Below, piece by piece: positions 45,437 to 52,455 of a DNA stretch of 64,000 bases. The stretch's first letter is position 1. Every line of letters begins with the position of its first letter. The notes beneath the pieces are model-generated. The model was not told the DNA's origin, did no database searches, and worked only from the letters and a program-made list of their open reading frames with translations. Location of the stretch: positions 226,497 through 290,496 of the forward strand of contig JASEFN010000003.1 in NCBI GenBank assembly GCA_030018355.1, read 5' to 3'. Both the position numbers and the translations under genes were made by a program. This DNA is from Caldisericia bacterium (lineage in GTDB: Bacteria > Caldisericota > Caldisericia > B22-G15).

Positions 45437-46372
45437 ATGGAATTTATTGATATTGAAAATATTTTTGGATTTGAAAAAGATTTTAAAGATTTAGAAGTTA
45501 AAGAGGATAAGTTCAAAAATTTTTATTTTAAAAAAGTAAAATTTAGAAGCACTCTTCAATCAATGTATGATGAAAATAATTTTATATATGGTTATATATT
45601 TTATCCAGAAAAAAATTATAATGGAATAAATATAATTGCAATTCATCCTGTTCATGAAGCATATCCAGCATTTGAGTATGCTTGTGTTTACTATTTTACA
45701 AAAAGGTGTTATAAAGTTTCTTATATTTCACTTCCATATCATAGAGAAAGAACTCCCAAAGGAAAAAAATGCGGTGAACTTTTCTTTAGCAATGAAGATG
45801 AAGATTATTTCTTTTCAATGAGACAAAGTGTTGTTGATTTAAGGCACTTTATATATTTTTTAAAAACTTATGAGAATGATTTAAACTTTTATGGAATTGG
45901 ACTTTCCTTGGGAGCAATTTTATTAAATATTTTAATGGGAGTAGATAATGAAATTAAAAAAGGAGTTTCAATTATGGGAGGAGGAAATATTTTAAGATTA
46001 ACTTGGGAGGGCCTTTATGGAATTTCATCAAGAAGATATTATAAAAGCAAAGGTTTAAACTATGAAACATATAAGAAGGAGTTAAAAGAATATTTAAATT
46101 ATATTGAAAAAGTTAAAAAAGAGAAAAAATTAATAAAAACAGATAAATTATGGTATCTTGTGGATCCATTAACTTACTCATCTTTTAATAATCCAAGAAA
46201 TGTTCTTTTTATTAACGGAATTTTTGATTTTGTGGTTGTGAAAAGTTCTGTAATTGAACTTTGGAAAAATTTGGGAAAACCAAAATTAATTTGGATTCCA
46301 TCAAGTCACTATTTTATACCTGTTTTTTTCCCATTTGTTCTTTATCTCTCAGAAATGTTTTTTAAAAGTTAA
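45437..46372 (+). CDS. Alpha/beta hydrolase-like protein
   Basis: The 311-residue protein shows an alpha/beta-hydrolase pattern: HPVHEAYPAFEYACVYYFTKR near the oxyanion region, the nucleophile elbow GIGLSLGAIL (Ser), an acid candidate in INGIFDFVV and a possible catalytic His in SSHYF. The substrate is unknown. No SD precedes the ATG; AT-rich -10-like sequence lies 5-15 nt upstream. It is divergent from the truncated radical SAM gene, with the two starts nearly touching, which looks like a rearrangement joint. Confidence 0.7.
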   Translation: MEFIDIENIFGFEKDFKDLEVKEDKFKNFYFKKVKFRSTLQSMYDENNFIYGYIFYPEKNYNGINIIAIHPVHEAYPAFEYACVYYFTKRCYKVSYISLPYHRERTPKGKKCGELFFSNEDEDYFFSMRQSVVDLRHFIYFLKTYENDLNFYGIGLSLGAILLNILMGVDNEIKKGVSIMGGGNILRLTWEGLYGISSRRYYKSKGLNYETYKKELKEYLNYIEKVKKEKKLIKTDKLWYLVDPLTYSSFNNPRNVLFINGIFDFVVVKSSVIELWKNLGKPKLIWIPSSHYFIPVFFPFVLYLSEMFFKS

Positions 46373-46389
46373 AACATTTTTATGAAATT

Positions 46390-46418
46390 TTGCTAATTTT
46401 AAAAATTTATTATATAAT
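46390..46418 (+). promoter_or_regulatory. Sigma-70-type promoter of rpmB
   Basis: TTGCTA (46390-46395) is followed after 17 nt by a perfect TATAAT (46413-46418). The SD TAGGAGGAG and ATG 46456 follow after a short leader. No L28 autoregulatory structure was recognised. Confidence 0.6.
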
Positions 46419-46455
46419 TTAAACTTGTGAATTTTATTTAGGAGGAGTGAGTTTT

Positions 46456-46653
46456 ATGGCAAGAAGATGTGATATTTGTGGAAAAGGGCCAATGAGTGGA
46501 AACAATGTTTCCCACTCAAATAGAAAAACAAGAAGAGTTTGGAGACCAAACTTACATAAAGTTACTAAATTGGTAAATGGAAAACTTCTTAGACTTAATG
46601 TTTGTTCAAAATGTTATAAGAAACTTGATGAACTTATAGCGACTCGCTTATAG
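46456..46653 (+). CDS. rpmB: 50S ribosomal protein L28
   Basis: This 65-residue protein begins [20 protein letters not shown] and ends [14 protein letters not shown]. Two CxxC pairs suggest a Zn-binding form of L28. ATG 46456 is placed by GGAGGAG upstream; an earlier in-frame GTG at 46447 overlaps the SD region. Its last 20 bp overlap the 3' end of thiN on the other strand. Confidence 0.96.
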   Translation: MARRCDICGKGPMSGNNVSHSNRKTRRVWRPNLHKVTKLVNGKLLRLNVCSKCYKKLDELIATRL

Positions 46654-47263
46654 CAAGGAGAAGGCCTTCATCAAATTGAACTTCTCCTTCTTTTCCAATG
46701 AATTCATTACTTAGTGTTATTGAACTTCCTAAGTAAATATTTTTACTATCAAGTTCATATTTAAAATTTTTGATCTTTAAATTTTTTATTTCAAAAGTTA
46801 AAGGATAAAAAGAGACAATTCCACAATTTCTTTTTTGAAATTTATAATATTTATTAATTATAAAAATAAAACAAGGAGGGTGAAAGATTAATCCTTTCCC
46901 ACCCTCCTTGTGAATTTTTATTAGAAGAGAAATGTTGAATAGAGTATGATCAATTCTTTCTCCAATAGCACCCCAAAATTCAATTTCTTTAAAACCTCTT
47001 TCAATTAAATAATCAACAGCAAGTTCAGAATCACTTTTATCTTTTTCTTTTGGAAAAATTATTTTATTTTTAAATTCAACCTCATTTATAGAATCAAGAT
47101 CTCCAATTATTAAATCTGGTTCAATATTAAGTTTAATAGAATTTAAATAACCACCATTGCATGTAACTATAAATGGTCTATTTTTTACTCTTTTTTTATA
47201 TTCATCATATTGAGTAGATAGATTTCCATTTAAGATAACAATTGCTCTTTTTAAATTCTCCAA
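46634..47263 (-). CDS. thiN: Thiamine pyrophosphokinase
   Basis: The 209-residue protein has the TPK motifs [25 protein letters not shown] and [17 protein letters not shown], and a C-terminal substrate-binding region ([25 protein letters not shown]). It converts thiamine to TPP. It is the third gene of a TPP-riboswitch operon after two thiamine transporters, so imported thiamine is activated directly. An unusual long inverted repeat lies inside the gene at 46872-46910. Confidence 0.94.
   Translation of the reverse strand: MENLKRAIVILNGNLSTQYDEYKKRVKNRPFIVTCNGGYLNSIKLNIEPDLIIGDLDSINEVEFKNKIIFPKEKDKSDSELAVDYLIERGFKEIEFWGAIGERIDHTLFNISLLIKIHKEGGKGLIFHPPCFIFIINKYYKFQKRNCGIVSFYPLTFEIKNLKIKNFKYELDSKNIYLGSSITLSNEFIGKEGEVQFDEGLLLAISESL
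46872..46910. other. Terminator-like inverted repeat inside thiN
   Basis: Arms CAAGGAGGGTGAAAG and CTTTC-CC-ACCCTCCTTG give a 15-bp stem with a 2-nt bulge and a 7-nt loop (ATTAATC). On the minus strand the 3' arm is followed by TTTTATTTTTAT; on the plus strand by an AATTTTTATT run. It codes for KEGGKG...FHPPC in the middle of ThiN. It could stop transcripts running in from rpmB, attenuate thiN, or both. Confidence 0.7.
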
Positions 47264-47778
47264 ATTTCTTTTCTTCTCCTTAATAGATATAATACAAGAA
47301 TTGCAACAATAGTTCCAGGTATAAGATGAGATAGTATATAAGATGCTACATAAAAGTGGACATTCATTCCTTTAGGCGCAAATTGAGTAAAATATAGAAT
47401 TCCTGAAATATAATGGAAAATAAATCTTCCAAATGCACCAACAATTACTCCTAAAATCCAATATCTATTTTTAAAAACAGAAAGTCCTGCTAAACCCAGA
47501 GCCATATGAGCAAATGGATAATCAAGTAAAAGTTGGAATGGATGAATAACAAAATAATCTGTCAATAATAAAAGGAACCCTACTATTGCTCCTAAAATTA
47601 TTCCACTTTTAATGCCTCTTTTAAGGGACAAAAAGAAAACAGGTATCATATCAAGGCCAATATTTCCACCCTGTGGCATTTGAAAGAAAATTTTACTTAA
47701 ATATGCAAGAAGTAAACCTAATGCACTCAAAATTCCTATTTCAGTTATTTCTTTAATAGACAAAAATTTAACTTTCAT
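47251..47778 (-). CDS. thiT: ThiT-family thiamine transporter S component (copy 1)
   Basis: This 175-residue, six-helix membrane protein has the ThiT-type pattern GGNIGLDMIPVFFLSLKRG, IHPFQLLLDYPFAHMALGLAGL and GRFIFHYISGILYF. ThiT binds thiamine and works with a shared ECF energising module not encoded in this window. It starts after GGGGGGAA and overlaps thiN by 13 bp. A second, longer copy lies just upstream in the operon. Confidence 0.92.
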   Translation of the reverse strand: MKVKFLSIKEITEIGILSALGLLLAYLSKIFFQMPQGGNIGLDMIPVFFLSLKRGIKSGIILGAIVGFLLLLTDYFVIHPFQLLLDYPFAHMALGLAGLSVFKNRYWILGVIVGAFGRFIFHYISGILYFTQFAPKGMNVHFYVASYILSHLIPGTIVAILVLYLLRRRKEIWRI

Positions 47779-47795
47779 TTAATTCCCCCCTAATT

Positions 47796-48434
47796 TTATG
47801 CTGTTTGTTTTAAAATTTCTACTAATCTCTCTCCAGCCAGTTTAAAAACTATAATTGAAATTATAATTTCTGGAGCAATATATGAGATATTATAAATAAA
47901 AGAATAATATGCTGGATTCCAACCTTCTGGTGCATATTGAGCAAAGTAAATAATACCTGAAATAAAATGCATTAAAAATCTTCCTAAAAGTCCAATTGTA
48001 ATACCTAAAATTTTGTTTTTTGGGAAAAATCCACATAAACCAACCATTCCAAAAGCAATTGGATAATCAAGTAAAAGTTGAATTGGGTGAACAACATAAG
48101 GACCAATTATTAATTGTATTAAACCGTGAATAATTGCAACAGTTAATCCAATTTTTCCTCCATATCTAAATGCAATAATCATAATTGGAACAAGAGATGC
48201 AGCCGTTACAGATCCACCTTGTGCCCAAAACCCAGAAATTTTAATCTCTGAAAGAATTGTTGATAATGCTAGAGCAAGACCAATTTCTGCAATTTGTCTT
48301 GAAGTTAATCTTTCTTTTCTTCTTAAAACAATTCCTAAAAAAAGAGCTGAAAGAATGATCATAATAACCATAATAATTGTGTGAACAGTTGGATTTGAAA
48401 AAAATTCATTAAATGCTTCGAAAAAGTTTTGCAT
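47796..48434 (-). CDS. thiT: ThiT-family thiamine transporter S component (copy 2, long N-terminus)
   Basis: The 212-residue membrane protein has the same motifs as its neighbour (GGSVTAASLVPIMIIAFRYGG, VHPIQLLLDYPIAFGMVGLCG, GRFLMHFISGIIYFAQYAPEGW) plus an extra N-terminal hydrophobic helix in the first 45 residues. It is the first gene after the TPP riboswitch, with SD GAGGGAGGCG. Its role is thiamine uptake by homology; the reason for two different copies is unknown. Confidence 0.92.
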   Translation of the reverse strand: MQNFFEAFNEFFSNPTVHTIIMVIMIILSALFLGIVLRRKERLTSRQIAEIGLALALSTILSEIKISGFWAQGGSVTAASLVPIMIIAFRYGGKIGLTVAIIHGLIQLIIGPYVVHPIQLLLDYPIAFGMVGLCGFFPKNKILGITIGLLGRFLMHFISGIIYFAQYAPEGWNPAYYSFIYNISYIAPEIIISIIVFKLAGERLVEILKQTA

Positions 48435-48439
48435 AAAAC

Positions 48440-48586
48440 GCCTCCCTCTTTTAAAATTTAGCCAAGGGAAGCGGGGGAAATGTTTAGCACTTCCTCCGCT
48501 GGCATTACCCAGTTCAGGTTCAAAGGGTTGGGAAAGATTAACTCTTTCCCTCTCAGCCGCCTAAACCAAGGCAGCACCCCTGGCCA
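48440..48586 (-). ncRNA. TPP riboswitch (THI box) with SD-sequestering expression platform
   Basis: The minus-strand leader has the THI-box elements in order: GGGGTGC, GGCTGAGAGGGAAAG, then ACCCTTTGAACCTGA, CTGGGTAATGCCAGCG and AGGAA (aptamer about 48586-48487). Downstream, GCTTCCCT (48472-48465) can pair with the SD segment AGGGAGGC (48447-48440). The aptamer 3' strand GCGGAGGAA (48499-48491) can instead pair with TTCCCCCGC (48479-48471). TPP binding would free the anti-SD strand and shut translation of the thiT-thiT-thiN operon; the switching model is inference. Confidence 0.95.
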
Positions 48587-48592
48587 GTATTA

Positions 48593-48601
48593 ATTATACC
48601 A
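48593..48601 (-). promoter_or_regulatory. Extended -10 promoter of the thiamine operon
   Basis: On the minus strand TGGTATAAT gives a perfect TATAAT with an extended TG element. A weak TTAATT lies 17 nt upstream. Start at about 48586 would place the first transcribed base at the edge of the TPP aptamer. Confidence 0.65.
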
Positions 48602-48606
48602 TTTTC

Positions 48607-48634
48607 TTGACATTAAATTAAGTTAAAATATAAT
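48607..48634 (+). promoter_or_regulatory. Consensus sigma-70 promoter of the GNAT-like gene
   Basis: Perfect TTGACA (48607-48612), 16-nt spacer and perfect TATAAT (48629-48634), followed by a ~30-nt leader and GGAGGA before ATG 48672. This is the best promoter match in the window and diverges from the thiamine operon promoter. Confidence 0.8.
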
Positions 48635-48671
48635 AAAATTATAAAATTTTTAATAATAGGAGGATTTAGCA

Positions 48672-49394
48672 ATGAGAAAGAATCCACCCGAGAAGGTTAG
48701 TGAAGATAAGGTATGTTTTGATGTTTCTGAAATAGAACCAATATTATCTGGGCCATCTCTTCATCTCAAACCATGGATACCAAAAGCAATTAAACTTTCA
48801 ACTGGAGAAATGATGTTAATAAGAGAGGCAAAATTAGAAGAGGCACCACTTCTTTTAAGTTATCTTAGAAAATTTTTAGATATTGATCATGATTTTTATG
48901 ATATTGTTGGAGCAAGAGTTTATGCAGAAGTTCTTGGTTGGTATAGAAACAGATTAAAGGATCCATATACTCTTCTTGGAATTATTGATGGAAAAGTTGT
49001 TGGTTTTGCAAATGGAAGGTTAATGAATAAAGATATTAATATTTCACTTCACACAATGGCATTTAGACGTGGAGGAAAAATTGGTGCTATAATGTATTAC
49101 GCAAAAACCTGGTATGCTTTTGAAATTTTAGGAAATAAAGAGTTTTGGGCCACATATGAAAGTTATAATGGATGGAAAAGATGGGGAGTTGGTATGGCAC
49201 AACCTTCTTATCCTTGGCCAGAATATCAACATGAATTAGGTGGTGCAAGAGTTTACTATGTAACAAAAGAATATTGGGACGCAGTTGTTAAAAATTACAT
49301 TAGAGATATGGTTGGCGCAGATTTTGAAGAGCCAACAGAAGAATTGATTAAAAAGAATGAAAAAATTTACATGCCAGAAACTCTTGAAGAGTAA
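48672..49394 (+). CDS. Conserved hypothetical, GNAT acetyltransferase-like
   Basis: This 240-residue protein is not firmly recognised. A segment from residue ~45 looks like a GNAT core: MMLIREAKLEEAPLLLSYL, TLLGIIDGKVVGFANGRL and a possible CoA loop FRRGGKIGAIM. The rest is rich in aromatic residues (WATYESYNGWKRWGVGMAQPSYPWPEYQ), and Cys is almost absent. It is a single-gene unit with a consensus promoter, strong SD and its own terminator, so it should be well expressed. The substrate is unknown and acetyltransferase activity is only suggested. Confidence 0.6.
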   Translation: MRKNPPEKVSEDKVCFDVSEIEPILSGPSLHLKPWIPKAIKLSTGEMMLIREAKLEEAPLLLSYLRKFLDIDHDFYDIVGARVYAEVLGWYRNRLKDPYTLLGIIDGKVVGFANGRLMNKDINISLHTMAFRRGGKIGAIMYYAKTWYAFEILGNKEFWATYESYNGWKRWGVGMAQPSYPWPEYQHELGGARVYYVTKEYWDAVVKNYIRDMVGADFEEPTEELIKKNEKIYMPETLEE

Positions 49395-49413
49395 AAATTG
49401 ATCTTTTTTATTT

Positions 49414-49446
49414 GCCCCCTTATTTAATAAGGGGGCTTTTTTATTT
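49414..49446 (+). terminator. Rho-independent terminator after the GNAT-like gene
   Basis: Stem GCCCCCTTA with TAAGGGGGC, a short AT loop and then TTTTTTATTTTT, 20 nt after the stop codon. It is the strongest terminator in the window. Confidence 0.92.
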
Positions 49447-49464
49447 TTAATAGTAATTTAATGT

Positions 49465-49470
49465 TATAAT
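49465..49470 (+). promoter_or_regulatory. Putative -10 box for a leaderless rbfA transcript
   Basis: TATAAT ends 6 nt before the rbfA ATG; no SD is present between them. The preceding terminator at 49414-49446 implies that a new promoter is needed here. No clear -35 was seen. Confidence 0.55.
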
Positions 49471-49476
49471 AAAACA

Positions 49477-49851
49477 ATGAAAGGATTAAGACCTGAGAAA
49501 CTCAAAAAGATGGTTAAAGAAGAAGTATCACTCATTTTAAGAGAAAAGATACAAGATCCAAGGCTAAGAGAAAAATATTTGACTGTAACAGATGTTGAAT
49601 TTTCATCTGATTTAAAACATGTAAACATATATATTTATGTTCATAATAAAGATGAAGTAGAGATTGTTTTTTCTGGATTAAAATCTGCAGCAAAATTTAT
49701 TCAAGAAGAGATTGGTAAAGATTTAAAATTAAGATATACACCAATTGTTCATTTTAAAGAAGATAAAACTCTTGATAGAGGAATGAAAGTAATCGAGATT
49801 CTTAATAAGATAAAAGATGAAGAAGATAATAGAGACAATAAAGAATCATAA
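49477..49851 (+). CDS. rbfA: Ribosome-binding factor A
   Basis: The 124-residue protein begins LRPEKLKKMVKEEVSLILREKIQDPRL and continues with TVTDVEFSSDLKHVNIYIYV and FKEDKTLDRGMKVIEIL, the RbfA KH-type pattern. It acts in late 30S subunit maturation. Its transcript appears to be leaderless. It overlaps nrnA by 35 bp; the rbfA-nrnA-truB-ribF order is widespread. Confidence 0.95.
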   Translation: MKGLRPEKLKKMVKEEVSLILREKIQDPRLREKYLTVTDVEFSSDLKHVNIYIYVHNKDEVEIVFSGLKSAAKFIQEEIGKDLKLRYTPIVHFKEDKTLDRGMKVIEILNKIKDEEDNRDNKES

Positions 49852-50755
49852 AAGATTTTTGCTTATATCTCATGAAAATCCAGATGGTGATGCTGTAGGT
49901 TCTATTTTAGGACTCTATTTTGGTTTAAAAAAACTTAAAAAGTTTGTTATTCCTGTATTACCAGATCCAGTTCCAAAAATTTACTCATTTTTAAATGGTG
50001 CTAATGATATAAAAAATGATTTTGAATTAGATGAAATTGAAGTTGCAATAGTTCTTGATTGTGCTGATATTGGTAGGGTAGAAAACCTTAAAAAAAAATT
50101 AATGATGATTCCTTACAAGATTAATATTGATCATCATCCCTCAAATTTTTCATTTGGTGAAATAAATTATATTGACCCAAAATCTTCGTCAACATCTGAG
50201 ATTGTCTTGAAATTATTAACAAGATTAAAAGTTGAAATAGATAAAGATATATCTTTTGCACTTTACACTGGTCTATTAACAGATACTGGTGGATTTAGAT
50301 TTGCAAATACAAATTTAAAAACTTTAAAAGCAGCAACTTTTCTTGTTAAAAATGGCGCAGATCCTTTTTATATCTCAGAAATGGTTTATAGTATGAAACC
50401 TTTAAAGGCACTTAAACTTCTTGGAAGAGCACTTGAAAAACTTAAAAAGGAAAATGGAATAGTTTATTCAATATTAACTCTTGAGGATTTTAAAGAATTT
50501 GGTGCAGAAGAAGAAGATGCAGAAGGTATAGTTGAATATTTAAATAAATCAAATGAAGCAAATATTGCTATTTTATTTAAACAAAAATTTAATGGCTCTT
50601 ACAAAGTAAGTTTAAGAAGCAAAGGTGATATAGATGTTAAGGATATTGCTTTAAAATTTGGAGGGGGTGGGCATATGAATGCTGCTGGATTTGATGTTAA
50701 AGATGAACCATTGAATGTAATTAATAAAATTTTATTGGAGTTAAAAATTAAATGA
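49817..50755 (+). CDS. nrnA: DHH/DHHA1 phosphoesterase (NrnA-like oligoribonuclease / pAp phosphatase)
   Basis: This 312-residue protein has the DHH motifs ENPDGDAVGS, VLDCADIGR, NIDHHPSN and GLLTDTGGFRF, and a C-terminal DHHA1 domain ending in FGGGGHMNAAGF. It degrades short RNAs and may dephosphorylate pAp. The ATG lies inside rbfA and the stop overlaps truB (ATGA). Confidence 0.93.
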   Translation: MKKIIETIKNHKRFLLISHENPDGDAVGSILGLYFGLKKLKKFVIPVLPDPVPKIYSFLNGANDIKNDFELDEIEVAIVLDCADIGRVENLKKKLMMIPYKINIDHHPSNFSFGEINYIDPKSSSTSEIVLKLLTRLKVEIDKDISFALYTGLLTDTGGFRFANTNLKTLKAATFLVKNGADPFYISEMVYSMKPLKALKLLGRALEKLKKENGIVYSILTLEDFKEFGAEEEDAEGIVEYLNKSNEANIAILFKQKFNGSYKVSLRSKGDIDVKDIALKFGGGGHMNAAGFDVKDEPLNVINKILLELKIK

Positions 50756-51669
50756 AAGAGTTATTTTCTGGAATAATAAACTCTTTTAAACCACCAGGTA
50801 TTACATCTTTTCAATTTATGAGTATTATAAAAAAGTTGTGTAAATTTAAAAAAGTTGGTCATGGCGGAATTTTAGATTTTATGGCTCAAGGTGTTTTACC
50901 AATTCTTGTTGGTGAAGCAACAAAACTCACACCACTTCTTTTTTTGCTACCTAAGGAGTATGAAGGAGAAATAACTTTTGGAATTAAAACAGATAGCGAT
51001 GATATTTGGGGAAATGTTTTAGAGGAGCGTGATTCCTCATATCTCACAATAAGAGAAATTGAAAAGATAAAAGGTGAATTTATAGGAAGAATATTTCAAG
51101 TTCCACCACAATTTTCAGCAAAAAGAATTTCAGGCGAAAGAGCATATGAAATTGCAAGGAGAGGAGAAGTTGTTCCATTAAAAGAACAAGAAGTTGAAAT
51201 TTATCAATTTGAAATTATAGATTTTATGGAAGGTAAATATCCAAAATTGAAATTTAAAATACTTTGTTCTTCAGGCACTTACATGAGAAGTTTAGCAAGA
51301 GATATGGGCGAAAAACTTGGCACTTTTGGAATTTTATCTTATTTAATAAGATCTGCTGTTGGAAAACTCGAAGTAAAAGATAGTTTTCATTTAGATGAAA
51401 TAGAAGATTATGTTTTAAATAATAAAATTGATAATTTAATAATTTCTATAAGCAATTTTCTTGATTTTATACCAAAAGTTCAACTTCCTCAAAGAAAATT
51501 AACACTATTTATAAATGGATCACAAATTAAATACGAACATCCATTTTTAAAAGGAGGGTATGTTCTAGTAGTTAATGGATTACAAGAGGCAGTTGGAATT
51601 GGAAAATATATTGAAGATAGAGGAATTTTAAAACCAGTAAGAATATTAAAATCAAATGAAAATTTATAG
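50752..51669 (+). CDS. truB: tRNA pseudouridine(55) synthase TruB
   Basis: The 305-residue protein has FKPPGITSF and the catalytic loop GGILDFMAQGVLPILVGEATK, where the catalytic Asp is kept though the usual TLDPLASG is altered. Later motifs VPPQFSAKRISGERAYEIAR and CSSGTYMRSLARDMG are intact. A C-terminal ~60 residues may form a PUA-like domain. It makes pseudouridine 55 in tRNA. It overlaps the RibF-like gene by 14 bp. Confidence 0.93.
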   Translation: MKELFSGIINSFKPPGITSFQFMSIIKKLCKFKKVGHGGILDFMAQGVLPILVGEATKLTPLLFLLPKEYEGEITFGIKTDSDDIWGNVLEERDSSYLTIREIEKIKGEFIGRIFQVPPQFSAKRISGERAYEIARRGEVVPLKEQEVEIYQFEIIDFMEGKYPKLKFKILCSSGTYMRSLARDMGEKLGTFGILSYLIRSAVGKLEVKDSFHLDEIEDYVLNNKIDNLIISISNFLDFIPKVQLPQRKLTLFINGSQIKYEHPFLKGGYVLVVNGLQEAVGIGKYIEDRGILKPVRILKSNENL

Positions 51670-52384
51670 AGAATTCCAAAAATTAGATGAACAAATAACT
51701 ATTTCGATAGGGACATATGATGCAATTCATTGTGGTCACATAGAAATTATTCAAAAAATGAAGGATTTTGGTTTAAAAACATGTATTATTTCTTTTTATC
51801 CACCTCCATTTATACATTTTGAATTAGAAAAATTTGTTTTATTTACACTTGAAGAGAAAATAAAAATTTTTGAAGAGTTGAAAATAGATTTCATTTTTTT
51901 TATAGAGTTTAATGATAAGATAAAAAATTTAAGTTCAGAAGATTTTATAAAAATTCTTATTTCAAATTTTAATATAAAATATTTAATTGTTGGAAAGTCG
52001 TTTAGATTTGGTAGAAATAAAGAAGGGGATAGGTTTTTACTTGAAAAACTTAGTAAAAAATATGATTTCCAACTTAAATTAATTGAAGAAAAAAAATTTG
52101 GAAAAGAAAAAATTAGTAGTAGCAAAATTAGAAATTTAATTAAAATTGGGGATATTGAAACTGCGAATAAATTTTTATATAAAAACTATTTTATTATTAC
52201 AAAAAAAGAGAATGATAAATTAATTATTGACTCTCTTAAAGTTTTGCCACCTGATGGAGTATATTTAGTAAATATTAATGATGAAAAAAATAAAAAAATT
52301 GAGATAAGTAGAAGAGAAATTAAATTAAAAGAAGACCTTGATTTTAATGAAATAAAAATAGAATTTTTAAAAAAATTGAGTTAA
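51656..52384 (+). CDS. RibF-like FAD synthetase domain protein, riboflavin kinase domain missing
   Basis: In this 242-residue protein residues 15-185 match the adenylyltransferase domain of RibF: ISIGTYDAIHCGHIEII with HxGH, YLIVGKSFRFGRNKEGD and KISSSKIRNLI. Bifunctional RibF runs to about 310 residues with a kinase domain containing GxxLGFPTAN; here only about 60 unmatched residues follow. It may therefore adenylylate FMN only, or act on another substrate. The position after truB is the usual ribF location. Confidence 0.82.
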   Translation: MKIYREFQKLDEQITISIGTYDAIHCGHIEIIQKMKDFGLKTCIISFYPPPFIHFELEKFVLFTLEEKIKIFEELKIDFIFFIEFNDKIKNLSSEDFIKILISNFNIKYLIVGKSFRFGRNKEGDRFLLEKLSKKYDFQLKLIEEKKFGKEKISSSKIRNLIKIGDIETANKFLYKNYFIITKKENDKLIIDSLKVLPPDGVYLVNINDEKNKKIEISRREIKLKEDLDFNEIKIEFLKKLS

Positions 52385-52388
52385 ACTA

Positions 52389-52416
52389 TTTAAATAAACA
52401 CAAATTTTTGTATAAT
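52389..52416 (+). promoter_or_regulatory. Putative promoter of valS
   Basis: TTTAAA (52389-52394), 16 nt, then a perfect TATAAT (52411-52416). A ~33-nt leader with AGGAGGAA precedes ATG 52456. No T-box structure fits in so short a leader. Confidence 0.5.
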
Positions 52417-52455
52417 TTCATTTATAAGGATTTTGATATTATAGGAGGAAATTTT

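Noticed and set aside
45433..45516. N-terminal extension of the radical SAM gene
   Set aside because: These 28 codons lie antisense to the hydrolase gene and do not resemble the missing B12 domain; ATG 45432 is a simpler start.
46634..46660. Small hairpin at the rpmB/thiN overlap as a terminator
   Set aside because: The pairing is only a few base pairs with a bulge and has no T tract on either side.
52408..52455. Upstream in-frame start for valS
   Set aside because: It lies in the leader between the -10 box and the SD AGGAGGAA; family homology begins at ATG 52456.
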